Assembly (NCBI GenBank): GCA_947561715.1 | Contig: OX387201.1 | Span: 501,001-565,000, forward strand | Source: Ascidia mentula | Taxonomy: Eukaryota; Chordata; Ascidiacea; Phlebobranchia; Ascidiidae | Direction: 5' to 3' | DNA: 64,000 nt | Shown here: piece after piece, positions 1-12,880 of the stretch | How the letters are laid out: the number at the start of each line of letters is the position of its first letter | Position numbering within the stretch: the stretch's first letter is position 1 | Translations under genes and position numbers: made by a program | The notes under the pieces: model-generated | What the model was told of the DNA's origin: nothing | Database searches by the model: none | What the model saw: the letters and a program-made list of their open reading frames with translations, nothing else

Positions 1-412
1 TCATCTGTTTGCAGCTCAAATTAACATCAAAATCCGTTTGTTGCACTTGTTCACTTGTTGTCCCCTGTTTAATGCAAAACTAAACCAGTTTTCCAATGTT
101 TTCCATTCCTAAGCATAAGGCTTGCTGCCAGCACTCGCGCGACCAAAGTGCCTTCTATGACATCACACAGCAATAATCTCGCTTTCGCATGATTTCGTTC
201 GCAGCGGTAAAAGTGACACTTTGATCAGCTGTATCTCAGAAACCAGTCGTAGTATCAAGCTACTTTTTCTGCCAAAAATGTTTTAAAGTTATGAACATCT
301 CTTAGTTTAATTATCAGCATGTTTTGTTTTTACATGTCACATGTACTTTAAATACAGTAAAGACTTCTTAATAATTTAAGCAAATAGTCCAGTTTTATAT
401 TTTAATGTCCAG
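1..412. other. Intron or upstream sequence of AMBRA1
   Basis: AT-rich sequence ending in a splice acceptor (pyrimidine-rich run, then AG at 411-412) directly before the first AMBRA1 exon in the window. I see no coding stretch here. It is most likely the intron that follows the N-terminal WD40 exons, which would lie to the left of the window. Confidence 0.6.
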
Positions 413-3400
413 GTGCGTTTGGTGCGCTTTGATAAATGGGGGAGTCATATTCTCACTGGTGTTGTTAACGATGAGGAACAAACATCTGGAGGAGAAGAAG
501 AAGCAGAAGATAGTGATGCAAGTATGTTGCACTAAATCAGCACCTTAAGACTGGGGTGTCAAATTCACTGTTTTGTAACCTGCATTGTGTTAGTTTTGCA
601 ACAATAACTATTTAATTAAAGCAGAACAATTTTATAGATTGTATAATTATTTGTGAAGTTGTTTGGACCGAAATAAAACCATGGGTATATTAATATGTCA
701 TTTAGCACTAAATAAGTTTAGCATCTTCACCCTAAGCTGTGACAAAATAATGGTGCATACTGAATTTCACGCAGTCAAATTACTGTTTGTATTTTTCATC
801 TGTAGTTGATTGGGGCTGGCCTCCACCTCGACCTTCTACTGGTTCATCCCATGTTAGAGTAAGTTCAAGCATTGTTTTGTTACTAAACTAGTTTGCTTGT
901 GAAATTTAAGTATTGTAACTAGACCAAATGTGTATGTACCTGCAGTGGCGCAACTAGCGGAATTTAAAGGGGACAGGCAACGACCACCGATATCATTTGT
1001 TTCAACTAAAACGACGCTTAAATAGGTCAAAACGTAAAAATAATAGTTCCATTGTGAGCCAGAAATTACATTTTTATGCAACAGTTCCATTATTAGAGGT
1101 ATTGTTTTGTAACAATTACACTTTAGCACGCTTGAGCATATTTTCTCGCGTTTCTTTTTTTCGACGTGTCTATATAGGTTACTATAGTATACTCTGCTTG
1201 ACCAACTTTCGCGTCAGTTTCTTCTGTAACTACAACAGTTAGCCTCAATAACAATGTCTTGTCCACCGAAGAAAATGAGAAAAATTACGTCATTTTTTGT
1301 GGTGACGTATGGAGTAAATCCTTAGTAACAATCGAAAGATTACCGCCGTTTAGTAAATGCGAATATGATTTGGCGCTGTACCAACATACGCAGACAACAA
1401 AGGGACCGGGCATGCCGACAAACCAGCCCCCCTAGTTGCGCCCCTGTGTACCTGTATCAAATTTACAAACAAGTGATTTTTACAAATGTAATCAGTTAAT
1501 ACCCCCAGTGAAACACATTTTTCTTGCAAACAGGAGATAGTTAGTCTTAGCATTTTATCACAACAGAATTTTTTGCCTTATCTCATTACGGTTACATTTT
1601 TGCAGAGACGACAAATGTTAAGAGACTGGCTTGCCGGGGCTCACACTAGTTCAACTAGCAGGGCATCCTCTATGAGCAGAACATCCAGTACTGCTTACAG
1701 TCTTCGACGCAGGGAAACCAGGTCTGACGCTCAACTAAGGACGAGGACGTTTGGATCGTTTCCCACGGCTCCCAGTGCATCTGGTTCCACTATTCCCTTC
1801 ACGACTGTTGGGCAAACAACTAACACTCCGCCTCAAGTAAACCAAAGGACTGGGAATGATGAACGAACGCACACTTACTCACGAGACCACGAGCGGATAC
1901 TTCATGCTCGTGTGAGTGTTAATGCTGAGATACAGCATCAGTACAACCGCCTGCAGATCTTACGTCAGGAGCGGCGGCGTTTAGAGCTAAGACTGCAGCA
2001 ACTTCGTGACCGGGGTGGAAATAATTCAGCGCAATCAAACACAAGTGGAACGCAGTTGGTTATACCTCAACAGACGAGTCCCCCAAGACCAAGTGGGACA
2101 ACTATGAGGTCAACAAGAAGACCAAGTCGTCGATCTCGAGGAGACCCCTTTTCTCTACAGGAACAGTTGTTACAATCTCTCAATGATAGAAATGTGGAAA
2201 TGTCCGTGAATTTTACCAATCCTACTACCAGCACATCAGCAAGCTCCATTATGGCAAATGTTGCAAGGGCTGTACTCAGTGGTCGGAATTATCCTGTTGG
2301 AATGATGGACGAACCACTTGAGGAGCCAGAGGACCTTTCTTCAAACTTTCCACCATACTATGTACGTCCAGTTGCTTTAAATTTTACTCCGTTGAATCCT
2401 ACGTTGCCATCAAGTCCTTACAGACAAGCCCAACCCTTCAGCTACATCCCAACTACAGGTGAACTAGACAACAATGCATCTGCATTCCTATTTCATATGA
2501 TTGATCTGAGATATTTATAATATTTATGAACCTGTGGTTCCCAACTTTTATTACCTGGTGACATACAAACCCCAACAAAATCTTACAAAGGGTTGCCCAA
2601 AAAAGCGTAACACATTTTAAAAGATATTTAACGTGTTGACCATTTTTATACAAATTTGCTTACTTAATACAATGATTTATCAGCATAACAGGCAAAACAT
2701 CACATAGTTTGTTGTAAACAAAAAAACATGCAAAAGCTATGCACCACCCAAATAACATTAAAGCGATGCACCATTTTTGAACCTGTGCTACTGCCATATA
2801 CTTTTGTTAACTGTTCAAACTGCAGCTGAATCACATTTTTGCATGTCAATGCCAATCACCAGTCAGTCATCCCGATTCTCTGGTTGTGAATGTGTTGTAT
2901 AGTTGGCCAGATTATTAGGTCCTTATATTTTTTATGTCAAAACACAAGATGTAACAGTTATAAGTTTGCGGTGATGTTAGGATTTGATATGTTTAATCTT
3001 TTCTTTTGAAACATCACAACGCTGTAAACCATCATATAAATATTTCTGTCAAAGTATATGAAGATTAAGTACATTTATACCTATTATTATTAGTGAGGTA
3101 AGGTTTTACATTTTTATCTGTAGAGCATTCTGTCAACTCCAGTGCAAATGAAACGTCGCCTGATCCGGTATATTCCAGATCGGCACAGCAAAGAAGTCGG
3201 GCTCGCCAATCCAGGAACCACTGGTATGATCCTACATGGTTGACAAAAACTTTGACAACATAAACTATAGCAGTTTGATAGGAACTACTGGTTATGATCC
3301 AGTGTGGCTATAATGTGTCCTACATAGCCAAGTAAAAAAACTTTTAATGTGCAGAATTTGCTGCTAAAATTTATGTGTGGTTTGTATTTATAAACTGCAA

Positions 3401-5530
3401 TTACATGAACTTGACCAAGACATTTAGTTTGCCTTGTTTTCTGTTTATGGCCTTAATTTTTATGCTTATGTTTAACATTACACTGTGTTCAAAGGCACAT
3501 ATTGTATGATTTGTTGGTTTATGACAATGGTTGAATCCGACATGTTTTAACCATTTCCTAAAAAAGTCATGCAGATCATCACATGAGTATATGCAATTGT
3601 TATGTCGCACATGAATATCACACATTTGTTTTTGATGCACAGGCGTCGACACCAACGTCGGCTGCGTAGCTTCAACCAATATCTATCATTATATCCTGGG
3701 CATCATTCAACCGATCCAATCTCATATCGCTTACAGTGGTGGGATTTTACACAACTTGACTTGCCAGAAATTAGCAGGTAACCGTTGTGTTGACTGTTTG
3801 AGATAAAATCACTATGAATCTAAGATATGTTGAGCTTCCAGAAATATGAGTTTTTTGCTGTGTTTACCAACATTAACATAGAAGAATAAAAAGGTTTGAA
3901 ATTATGAAAACGTCAAAATTATTGGAGTTTTGTAATTTTATGACAAAGGAATAAATGAATTTAGTCTTTAACGTTTTACTGTTGGAAGTCATCTTTATGT
4001 GAGCACCTGACTCAAATGACCTCTATAGTTTTATGTGATCCATGTCCAGTGTCCATTCTGCAACATAACAATGGTTTATTGTGTTCAACAGATCAGATGT
4101 TAGTGTAATTGTTCCACAATGCAAGATATACAATGACTCGAGTGTTGATATTTCACAAGACGGAATGAAACTTGCAACGTTTATTCCGGCGGAATCGACT
4201 TTTCCAGATTCTATGCAGATTGCAATATTTTCACTGGAACCGACCACTTTGGGTCACATTATTTTTCAGTAAGTTCTTCTGTATTCATAACCAATTTTGC
4301 AAAAGTTTAATATTTGTATGAGAAATAACAAAACACCCCGTTAGCTATCGTTTTTTAAATAATAAAACTACTTTTCACTTCAAAGGTGTTTCTTTTTTTA
4401 ATTGAATATACTTTATCACTAAAAAAACCTGATTTTTGTTTTTAGAAAACAAATTGGACCAAACGCAGTTTGTCTAAGTTTGTCACCACTAGGTGGCTAT
4501 GTAGCAGTCGGAGTAAAAAATCGAGTTTATTCACAAGAGGGCAGACATCAGCACAGGTGAATTCATGATTTTTAGTTGTGGTAATATTGATTATGTGTGT
4601 GCTTGACAATCTTTGAGATGTGAAAAAATGTATTGGTTTTCCACTACACACAGTGGTTTGCAACATGCTGAACCACATTTTATTTAAGAGGTTCTTTATT
4701 GTTTGTTGTTCTCTGTAACAAAACCTTGATTGTTACATCATATTTAACAATGAATTACAACCAAATTGTGTTGTTGTAAAAATATTAGCACCAGAAATAA
4801 ATATTATGTTTGACTCACTTCAGCTTCCCAATGGCCCAGATAATAAAGATTGGTCATAAAGGATGTGAAGCCTTGTCATCAGTTGTGAGTAACGTCAACC
4901 ATCCAAGTAAGTGACCAGCATTACGCTGATTTTATGTAGCATGGAAACTTCAAATGAATTTAAATTGCAATTAGGATTGTCCAAAATGTATTTAAGGCAC
5001 AAAAAAAGATTTAAATTTTATTTTGATAGAAATTGCTTAGTAAGCCTTGAATGGAAACAATATGAATTGTGTAAACTGCATACAGATTGCCAACTGTTTG
5101 GTCTCATTAGTGCAACTTATCATAGGATACGTATTTTTGAGACAGTAACATTTTAAATAAGAATGGGAAAATGATTAACAAACAGAGGAGGCAATCACTT
5201 ATGTCACAACACAACAAATTCACCAGAAATGTTTTAAAGTTTTAGGAAGATAAGTTCTAATATATCGTTATGAAATTGTACAAATATCACAAGGAAAAAC
5301 GTACATTTAATACAAAAAAATGGTTTACGAAAGAGGTCAACTAGATGCTACGTTTTATTACCTATACTGTGTGTGCGACAGTTATACCGGATACCCCACA
5401 ACGCTTCGTCAACATCAACACAATTGCCTGGCTGCCGGGTGTTGGTCAAGGCCTCGTGTATGGCACAAACAATGGAGAGTTGAGGATTTCCCGTACAGCA
5501 CCTTCCCAAGCTAATGCTGCAGTCGTTTAA
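413..5530 (+). CDS. AMBRA1: AMBRA1, C-terminal part (5' end outside window)
   Basis: AMBRA1 is an intrinsically disordered WD40 scaffold. In vertebrates it promotes Beclin-1-dependent autophagy and is a substrate receptor of the DDB1-CUL4 ligase. Nine exons are visible: 413-521, 806-858, 1606-2458, 3124-3223, 3643-3777, 4092-4268, 4446-4556, 4824-4906 and 5382-5530. They total 1,770 bp, exactly 590 codons with consistent phases. The first exon ends a WD40-like blade and runs into an acidic Glu-rich stretch. The 853-bp exon encodes a Ser/Thr/Arg-rich linker with a helical segment (QHQYNRLQILRQERRRLELR) that may be a coiled coil. The later exons carry the conserved C-terminal beta-propeller half: WWDFTQLDLPEIS, CKIYNDSSVDIS, QIGPNAVCLSLSPLGGYVAVG and AWLPGVGQGLVYGTNNGEL, all recognisable in human AMBRA1. 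The protein stops about 12 residues after that last block, so the long vertebrate tail is absent. Identification is strong; the exact 4906/5382 junction is slightly less so. Confidence 0.93.
943..1446. mobile_element. hAT-like MITE in AMBRA1 intron
   Basis: A 504-bp non-coding element with terminal inverted repeats. The left end is CAGTGGCGCAACTAG; the right end read on the other strand is CAGGGGCGCAACTAG. It is flanked by a perfect 8-bp duplication TGTACCTG (935-942 and 1447-1454). An 8-bp target duplication and a CAGNGG terminus are typical of hAT transposons. No transposase similarity is visible in the short ORFs inside, so it would depend on an enzyme supplied elsewhere. It sits in the intron between the exons ending at 858 and starting at 1606. 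Confidence 0.85.
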
Positions 5531-7409
5531 CCCTACAAAGTTTATTTATTTTGGATTTTTTCCGTTGTGTCGCAAGTTGTCTCGTAACAATGATATGGAA
5601 AGTTAATAAATAGTGTTTCAATGCGGGCGTTCAACATTCGATTTGTGGAATCTGCTACTTTCGTGAACAACAAAACTTTTCGAGCGTGTAACAACTAATA
5701 CCACTGCTTTAAGTAATATTTATCTGCATATACCTTGTGTGAGTTGTAACTCCACTGATAAAGGCCTTATGTCACTGTGTTATTTGTATAGCAGCCATTA
5801 ACATGACGACGTAATGGGTGAATTTAAAACCGTGATTGATGGCATTTACCTGCATGCAAAGTTGAAAAGTGTTGCTACCTAGAGATATGTTATTTTTAAT
5901 CCAGACAAGTTTTAGAAAAACACGTTTTAATGTAACCAATAAAAAAGGGATTGTTAATGAAACAACCGGAAAACCTTCTCGAATTAAAATAAATACCCGA
6001 GTTGAATTTTTGCTGCTTATTTCGTGGTATAATGTATTGGTGCAATTGTTGACATCCTATGCGTTGTTTTAATATGTGCCGACTTGTTTTACAATCGAAC
6101 TGAAACTTGTTTGTCCTTCGATGTGACCTTGGTAGTGGTGATGTCATTATTTTTGATCGAAACTATTTATTTACCTCCTGGTGACGTCATACTGCAGTAC
6201 GTAGTTGCTTGGAAGGAAATCCACAAACTGGCAAGTTTTGTATATTGACGAATATCAACAACCACAATTTTATGTAAAGTGTTATTTGTTCTTCTGTGTA
6301 TTTTGTGCGTGCGGATTTATCACAAATACGGTTTAGTACAAAATTAGTGAAACAACGACAGACAACTTGGCACATACAATCCATAACCCTCGTGTGTCAA
6401 TAATTGTTGTAACCAGAAAGATTGAGTTGCTCTTCCCGCTGTAACGAGGTTGCTCGCATTCATTACCTGTTTACTGTTGTTGTGTGTCCGCCTGTTTCCA
6501 TATTGCTGCTCACTCTTCAGCAAGGTAACAAGCTTTCTTTCTTTCGAAATGTTGTTGTACGCCATAATATCAACCAACACAAATCGAGGCCGTTTTTTGA
6601 TTTGTAGAAGGGTCAACATTTATCTTACAACGTTTTCAAATGACGTTAGGCGTCGTTTGTTACAATAGTATAGGCTACTTTATGTAAACATCCTGCGTTT
6701 CTTCAGACGTTGATGGTTGCGGAAGAAATAAAGGGGTGATTTTTGACAAACTTTCGGGGGTGTTGTTAATCAAGTGACAACACGTTTTTCATCATGTACT
6801 GCAAGTGGAGTCATGGTCCCTGCTCTAGGAGCCATGTTGCAGACACAAAAATCATGCTGGTCAAGCAGAACAATGTACGCTTGGCTATATTATTGTTCAC
6901 TCAAGTAATCAGATAGAAAGGCTGACTGCAGAATTCGTGGCGGTCGCTCATTGCCTTTAAATTTTAGTTTTAATAATACTGAAAATCCGTTTACATGAGT
7001 CGGTAAGACAGTTTTTGCGGAAAAACAATGATTCGAACGAACTCAGAACTTCTCAAACAAGCAACACAAAGGCGCACCAAGGGAAACCCCCTTCTCCGTT
7101 TCTCTCTTGGTTTGTTTGTTTTTGTCATGTGAAAATCATGTGATTGAGAAGAATAACAAGCGGGGGTTTATTAGATTTTAGAACTTAGGTAGGTTTTATA
7201 TTGTGTTTTTCCACCAAGCGGAAACTTATGTGGACCAGTACATGCTACTGCTATTGTTCTGCTACATATTATTTTTGCAAGAAAGTGTAGAATGTTAATT
7301 TTTAAAGTAGTATCAGATCAGTATCACCAAACTCTTGTTAACAAACGAAATGAATAGTTTTCATTGTTGCAGTTCTCCATATTGATTTTAAAGCACCAAA
7401 ATCACCAGA
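5531..7409. other. Intergenic: AMBRA1 3'UTR and NRF-6-like 5' region
   Basis: The stretch begins with the AMBRA1 3'UTR. The only other recognisable feature is a splice-acceptor-like site (tcattgttgcag) ending near 7372, just upstream of the NRF-6-like ATG, which suggests a 5'UTR intron or a trans-splice site. One TGACGTCA palindrome lies at 6182-6189. The short ORFs on both strands overlap each other and show no protein-like pattern. Confidence 0.5.
5605..5610 (+). terminator. Polyadenylation signal of AMBRA1
   Basis: A canonical AATAAA lies 75 bp after the AMBRA1 stop codon, at a normal distance for a compact 3'UTR. It supports the short C-terminus being the real transcript end. Confidence 0.55.
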
Positions 7410-10400
7410 ATGATTGTGCATCTGACAACTATTGTGCTGTTCATCATTGGAATTTTGCCATGTTTTGGGCTGGATAAACAAACAGATAATACAATTCAGC
7501 CATCACCAATCATCAATGGACAACAATATATTCATGAATTGTCCCCACCAGAGCAAAGCTTTTTCAAATCACTGAAAAATTTAACTCAAACTTTTTTCAG
7601 TCGGTCATTCTCGTCAAATAATTCAGATTCTTGTTTACAATCTCTCAATCAAATCAAACAAGATCTGCTTTCATTTCAGCTTGATGCCTTGCGATGTAAG
7701 CTAAATATTTGAGTTACATATTTGGCCTATTGGTTAAAATTTTTCGTGACATCGTCAAGACACACGAAACACTAAGTTTACAGAAGTATAAAATAGTCCT
7801 GGTTTTGGTTGAATTTTTTTTAGCTTGTGTCATTATTGTTTGTCACACAGAGAATTTAAAAGTTTTCTGTCTTTTCAGTGGTGGATTCTTGGGGCAAGCT
7901 AGAAAGTGGATATTTTCAAGCAAACACAAGATGGATGGGGAGATATTATGAGTGTAAGGAGGTGAAAACGGATTTATTCAAAGGAGAATATTTCCCAGCT
8001 GTCTTTCAACTTCAGATCAAGGTGCAGATTTGTTAGTGTGTAATCGGTAACAGCAACACTGAAAATTAAGTGTTAAAGGGGCATTTTTGTGATGATGCAT
8101 AAAACAAATTATAACATGTAGAACTTACATTGCAACAGTTGGTTTGGGTCGAGTTATACAAGGTCAACAAAAGTGATTTAAACCCTTCCATATGTAGAGT
8201 TGTCATAAAAACTATTGTGCTTTTTATTACTGTAGTTCACATACACTTGTTCATTTTATCCTTGTAAAATTTGTATATTGGAACAATAACAGGTTTTGCT
8301 TCAAGTTTTATGCTCAGGTAATAAAACTACCATGATTTTAAGTGCTTTGTATTTCAGACTCTACCAATACAAGTGCAAATTGGAACATGTTTCCCTGATA
8401 CTTGCACAGAAGACAACGTTACATCTCTTTTAACTGCAGTGTTGCAATACATACATGCAAATGCAACCGTCAACGTAACCAGATCTTTGGAAACCCCAGC
8501 AAAATCCACCAATTCCATCATTGCATTGTGAGAATAAATTAAAGTTTTTAAAATCTATTTTGAGATGTATAAATTACAAATTAAGTTTTTTTAAATTGGC
8601 AGTTACCCTTTTTGATTTGCATGTGATAATATGACCCAAAATAAACCTTCTATTTGTACTTTCAGGACTGTCTTGGCTTTGGTGTTTGCAATTACATTAA
8701 CTGCAACTGTCTATGATGTCATAATTACATATAAGAAAAAAAACAGTGCCTTTGAACAAGGTATATATGCTGTGGGCAATTTCATACCAGGTAAATGAAT
8801 GGTTATTTATTTATTGCTATGCTATCCAAACTAATTCCCATGCATTTAAAAGTATTATCTCCTAACTATATTTCTTAGAGTTTAAAATCCCTTCAATATA
8901 TTTATCAAGTGAACTTGAATCTTGCAGAGACAAAGTGGCAAAGAATTATTCTGTCTTTTTCCGCTATCAGCAACACGAACAAACTGTTGAGCACAGACCG
9001 TCGACCAGGTGATATCAACTGCCTGCACGGCATCAGGTTCATTAGCATGTGTTGGGTGATGCTGGGTCACACTGTACTGCAAGCAGCAAACTACACTGGT
9101 AATTTCAACATATTTATGCCAGAATCATGTGAGATAGTAAATGTGTGGTCGCCAATGTTTTTTTATGTATTTTGTGATGTAGAATAACTAGAAATTCAAA
9201 ATGGTTATTTTTAATGTGCTGTTTTCCTTTAGATAACTTGCTGTTTCTTGCTCGGTATTTTATCAACTCATGGGCTTTTGAAGCAGTTACAAATGCAACA
9301 TTCTCAGTGGACACTTTCTTCTTACTCAGTGGTTTGCTCACTGCTTACTTGGGAATGAGGGAATTGAACCGTTCGGATGGGAGATTCAATGTGTTTGTCA
9401 TGTATCTGTACCGCTACATAAGGTGTTTTTTTACAAAATCTATGTAGTTTACTATGTTGGTTAGTTTCTTTTACTATTTTTTTTGTGTGGTAAAATTTTT
9501 CCTGATGTAAATGGATGTGACAGCATGATAATAAAAATTAATAAACAAATGAATAATTATTTATGATAATATTTCAACAGATTGACTCCAGCTTACGCCT
9601 TCGCAATCCTCATGTTAGTTGGTGTTCTACCAATTGTTGGTACCGGGCCCGTGTGGTCGTCATACACCAAACCTGGCGTGGAGCAGTGTGAAAAGTATTG
9701 GTTTACAAATCTCCTTTACATTAACAATCTTTACCCAGCAGATCTCACCAAAGAGGTAACTGTTATCATGTTGGTTACGTCTGAAACATAAAATATATTG
9801 TACTAAAAACCTTTGTGAGTGTCTGTAAAAAAAAACAATGTAAAAGGTGTTAAACTCACCTAAAAAAGCTCATCTCTGTGAGGTAATGACTGAATATGTT
9901 TATCAGTGTTTCAGCTGGGGTTGGTATCTCGCCAATGACATGCAGTTCTATCTTCTTGCTCCACTCATCCTATACCTGTTATACCGGTATGTAAACATAC
10001 AACACACAGATGCTGAGGTGGTAATTGTTAATTTTATGTTATTATTCTCAGGTATTATAGGGTGGCACTTTTCTTGTTGGCTTTTCTTACCGTCAGTAGC
10101 ATGGCAATTACTGGGGCATTTTCAAGACACACTGAACAGCAGCCATTTGTGTTTGCAATGGCAACTTATGCATAGTAAGTATGGATTTTACTTTATGTAA
10201 TTTTATTATATCAATGCACAACCCCCGTACACTGGTAAACTTATGCCTCCCCTGGGCATGTATCCACTAAGGACAAAATTTGATTATTTGTAAACAACGA
10301 CATATTCATGGTTTTGTAACAAAAAAAGGCTTAGGTAGAATATTATTTATGTGCAGTTGCTTTTTCAAATAATTTCAAATAAACAGGTAAGATTTGACAA

Positions 10401-12880
10401 TAAATAATAACAGTTCTAGAACTTAATGCATTCCAGCTATTTGGTGGAATCCTTGCCCAGTGGAAACAAACTCTTGGCTGAAATCAAACCAGGCCCAGCT
10501 TTCCAACTCACTGACACACCCAAATATAGCATGTATATGTCTGATATATATGCTAAGCCTTGGTGCAGGATAGGTGCTTATTTGATTGGAATGGCATTTG
10601 GATATTTGTTACATGTTAAAAAGAACCAAGTAAAAATGCACAAGGTCAGTTAAGTCATGTGATTTTTTTTTAGATTAACATCTATGACATTTTGAAAATC
10701 TGTTTAAATCTGCTTTGATGAAAAATTATTGAGGGAGTGAAGAATGTATGTAAACTTTTCTGTCACCTTTTTTTGAACCATTAATGGCACTTATTTTTTC
10801 GAACAATGTTGCTTTTCTCTGCCAATGCTTGCAACCCCATATTTTATGTTTGTGTCAAGGCCTGGGCTATCATTGGCTGGATCACTGCATTTGTGGTGAA
10901 CATGGAAATCATATATGGCTTGTATCCAACTATTCATGACACAAAATATCTCAACTTGGATTTGGCTGCGTTTTATAATGCTGTATCAAGACAAGTTTGG
11001 TGCGTCGGTGTGGGTTGGGTGGTAGTCGCGTGCACCTGTGGTTACGGAGGTAATAATTAACCATTGATAACATTTTTATTGTGGCTAAGGTTTTTGAGTT
11101 ACAAAGTAAGACAGAAGTACATTATTTTAATTATTCTGTTCTTCCGACACAATTAAACATACACTCGTAGGCGCCGAACATGGGTATGCCGGGTATGCCT
11201 CGCATACCCGGACGGAAATCTCGGGTATGCCGCATACCCGAGAATCTGACCAACGTTCGTCATGTGTTATTTAGATTTAGCGGTTGATACGGTATCGAGT
11301 TTCTGGAGAGCAGGTATTGCAAAGTATGTCGCGATAGGTATAGCGTTTAATTTAGGAATAGAGTTTCTAGGTGAACCTCACTTTAGAGTTTAGAGGGTCT
11401 TTGACCTTCAAAAGGCATGATCGTTGCAGTAACAACGAGATGTTTATTGCTTGCTTCACCAAATATAATACCACGAAGCTCAATTTTCCGCCTCACCACA
11501 GATTATGTTTACCACATTATACGTATTAATAACCATTATGTTCGAAGTAAGCCCTCACGCTAAACATAGACAGTAAACACAATTTGTACAGCGGTTTTAA
11601 TGGGTCTTAGACAGAACCTTATTCAAACTTTGTCATTTCAAAAAGCCCTTTGGCTTTCCTGGATAATATTCAATGCGGTCTTACCGCACATAAACGTGCG
11701 TTTATTTGAAAAGTGCTTGGCTGTAGAATTGTGTTGCGTTCGTAAACTATACAAGCCTTAACATTGTCTCACATCTACCGCCAAGAAAGATATTTTGCAT
11801 TCTATGACGTCATAAATGGCATACCCGAAAAAATTTTAAAGTCGGCGCCTATGCATACACTTTTTTATGTGTTAGAAAAAAATATGTTTAACACTAAATT
11901 AATTCTTGTGTAGATGAACGATTTACCTTTATTTGACCTTGAAAATAATCTTTTTATATTGAGTTATATCCAGTGGTTTTTGATTAAAATTTTTGTCAGC
12001 CGGTTCTATCACAAAAGTCTTTCAGCGGGTTTTGTTACAAAAATCTATTGACAATAACCAGTAATGCTAACCGATTCAATAATCCCAAAAAAAATCGTGA
12101 GATGGTTCCATAGAACCGGTGTGAACTGGCTGAATCCCACCTCTGGTTATATCATAAATTATTGGGAAACTATTAGTTAACAGCTACTTAGGCTACTTAT
12201 CTTCAGATTATCTTTGTGTCTTACTGTGATTGTCCTCTGAAACTCATTGCTAAACTGTCCATTTTTCCCAGGCTACATTAATTCATTTTTAAGTTGGAAA
12301 GCATTCATCCCTCTCAGTAGACTCACTTACTGTCTGTACTTGCTCCATCTCATGGTGCTGCAGTGGTTGTGTTACACATCTGAGACTCTGTGGCATTTGG
12401 GCATTCAATATATCATCCTACTCTACTGTGGTAAGTTCCAAGTGTGTGTTTAATCTAACATTACAACCCTACTGTGGTTACAAGTTAATGCAATTGGATA
12501 CTTTTTGTTGTTGATCATTCAGTGGTTAGTATATAGTGTATAGCTTTACAAAACTCTCACTAACGAAAGTTTCCGGAGAATTTATAACAATTTGTGCAAA
12601 AGTTATTTTAACATTTTCTGAGTACGTTCCATCGTCAAGCAGGGTTGCATGAGATGCAAGAGATGGTAATGATAACATGTTAACTTTAGGAACGGTTTGC
12701 GTCACAACAATACTTGCATACGTCATGCACCTGATGGTAGAAGCACCAGTCATTGGTTTGTTGAAGATTTTCACCAAAAAAGACCAGCTCCGCCACCAGA
12801 TGCCACCCCCACATATAAACATCTCTATTAGATCAGATGAAAACCCACTGCTGGTGGAAGAAAACACCCAGGAAGGATGA
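7410..12880 (+). CDS. NRF-6-like multipass membrane acyltransferase (acyltransferase 3 family)
   Basis: A member of the 'nose resistant to fluoxetine' family: an extracellular NRF domain followed by a polytopic acyltransferase-3 domain. In C. elegans the family affects lipid or yolk transport and fluoxetine response; the substrate here is unknown. Thirteen exons: 7410-7695, 7879-8021, 8358-8527, 8666-8790, 8928-9098, 9233-9422, 9581-9755, 9907-9986, 10052-10174, 10437-10644, 10860-11049, 12272-12430, 12690-12880. They total 2,211 bp or 736 residues, in frame throughout. The protein starts with a signal peptide (MIVHLTTIVLFIIGILPCFG). NRF-domain cysteines include the GTCFPDTC block. Family hallmarks follow: RRPGDINCLHGIRFISMCWV with a nearby GHT, FSVDTFFLLSGLL, YLANDMQFYLLAP, and a RIGAYLIGMAFGYLL helix. 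Some 10-12 membrane segments are evident. The acceptor before 10860 (caag) is the weakest junction. The intron at 11050-12271 carries a MITE. Confidence 0.9.
11166..11853. mobile_element. hAT-like MITE in NRF-6-like intron
   Basis: A 688-bp element with terminal inverted repeats CGTAGGCGCCGA (left) and CATAGGCGCCGA (right, read on the other strand), one mismatch. Perfect 8-bp target duplications CATACACT lie at 11158-11165 and 11854-11861. The GGGTATGCC motif recurs near both ends, and at 11186-11241 copies in both orientations can fold into small hairpins. No transposase-like reading frame is visible. The 8-bp duplication places it with hAT-type elements, but its termini differ from those of the MITE at 943-1446, so it is a different family. 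Confidence 0.85.

Noticed and set aside
997..1242. 81-codon ORF inside the first MITE
   Set aside because: It lies wholly within the transposable element and shows no transposase motif; chance frame.
2524..2600. CTGTGGTTCCCAACTTTT, resembling the ends of vertebrate Charlie-type hAT elements, and a similar CAGTGGTTTGCAACATG at 4649
   Set aside because: No matching second terminus or target duplication was found in either intron. Possible relics only.
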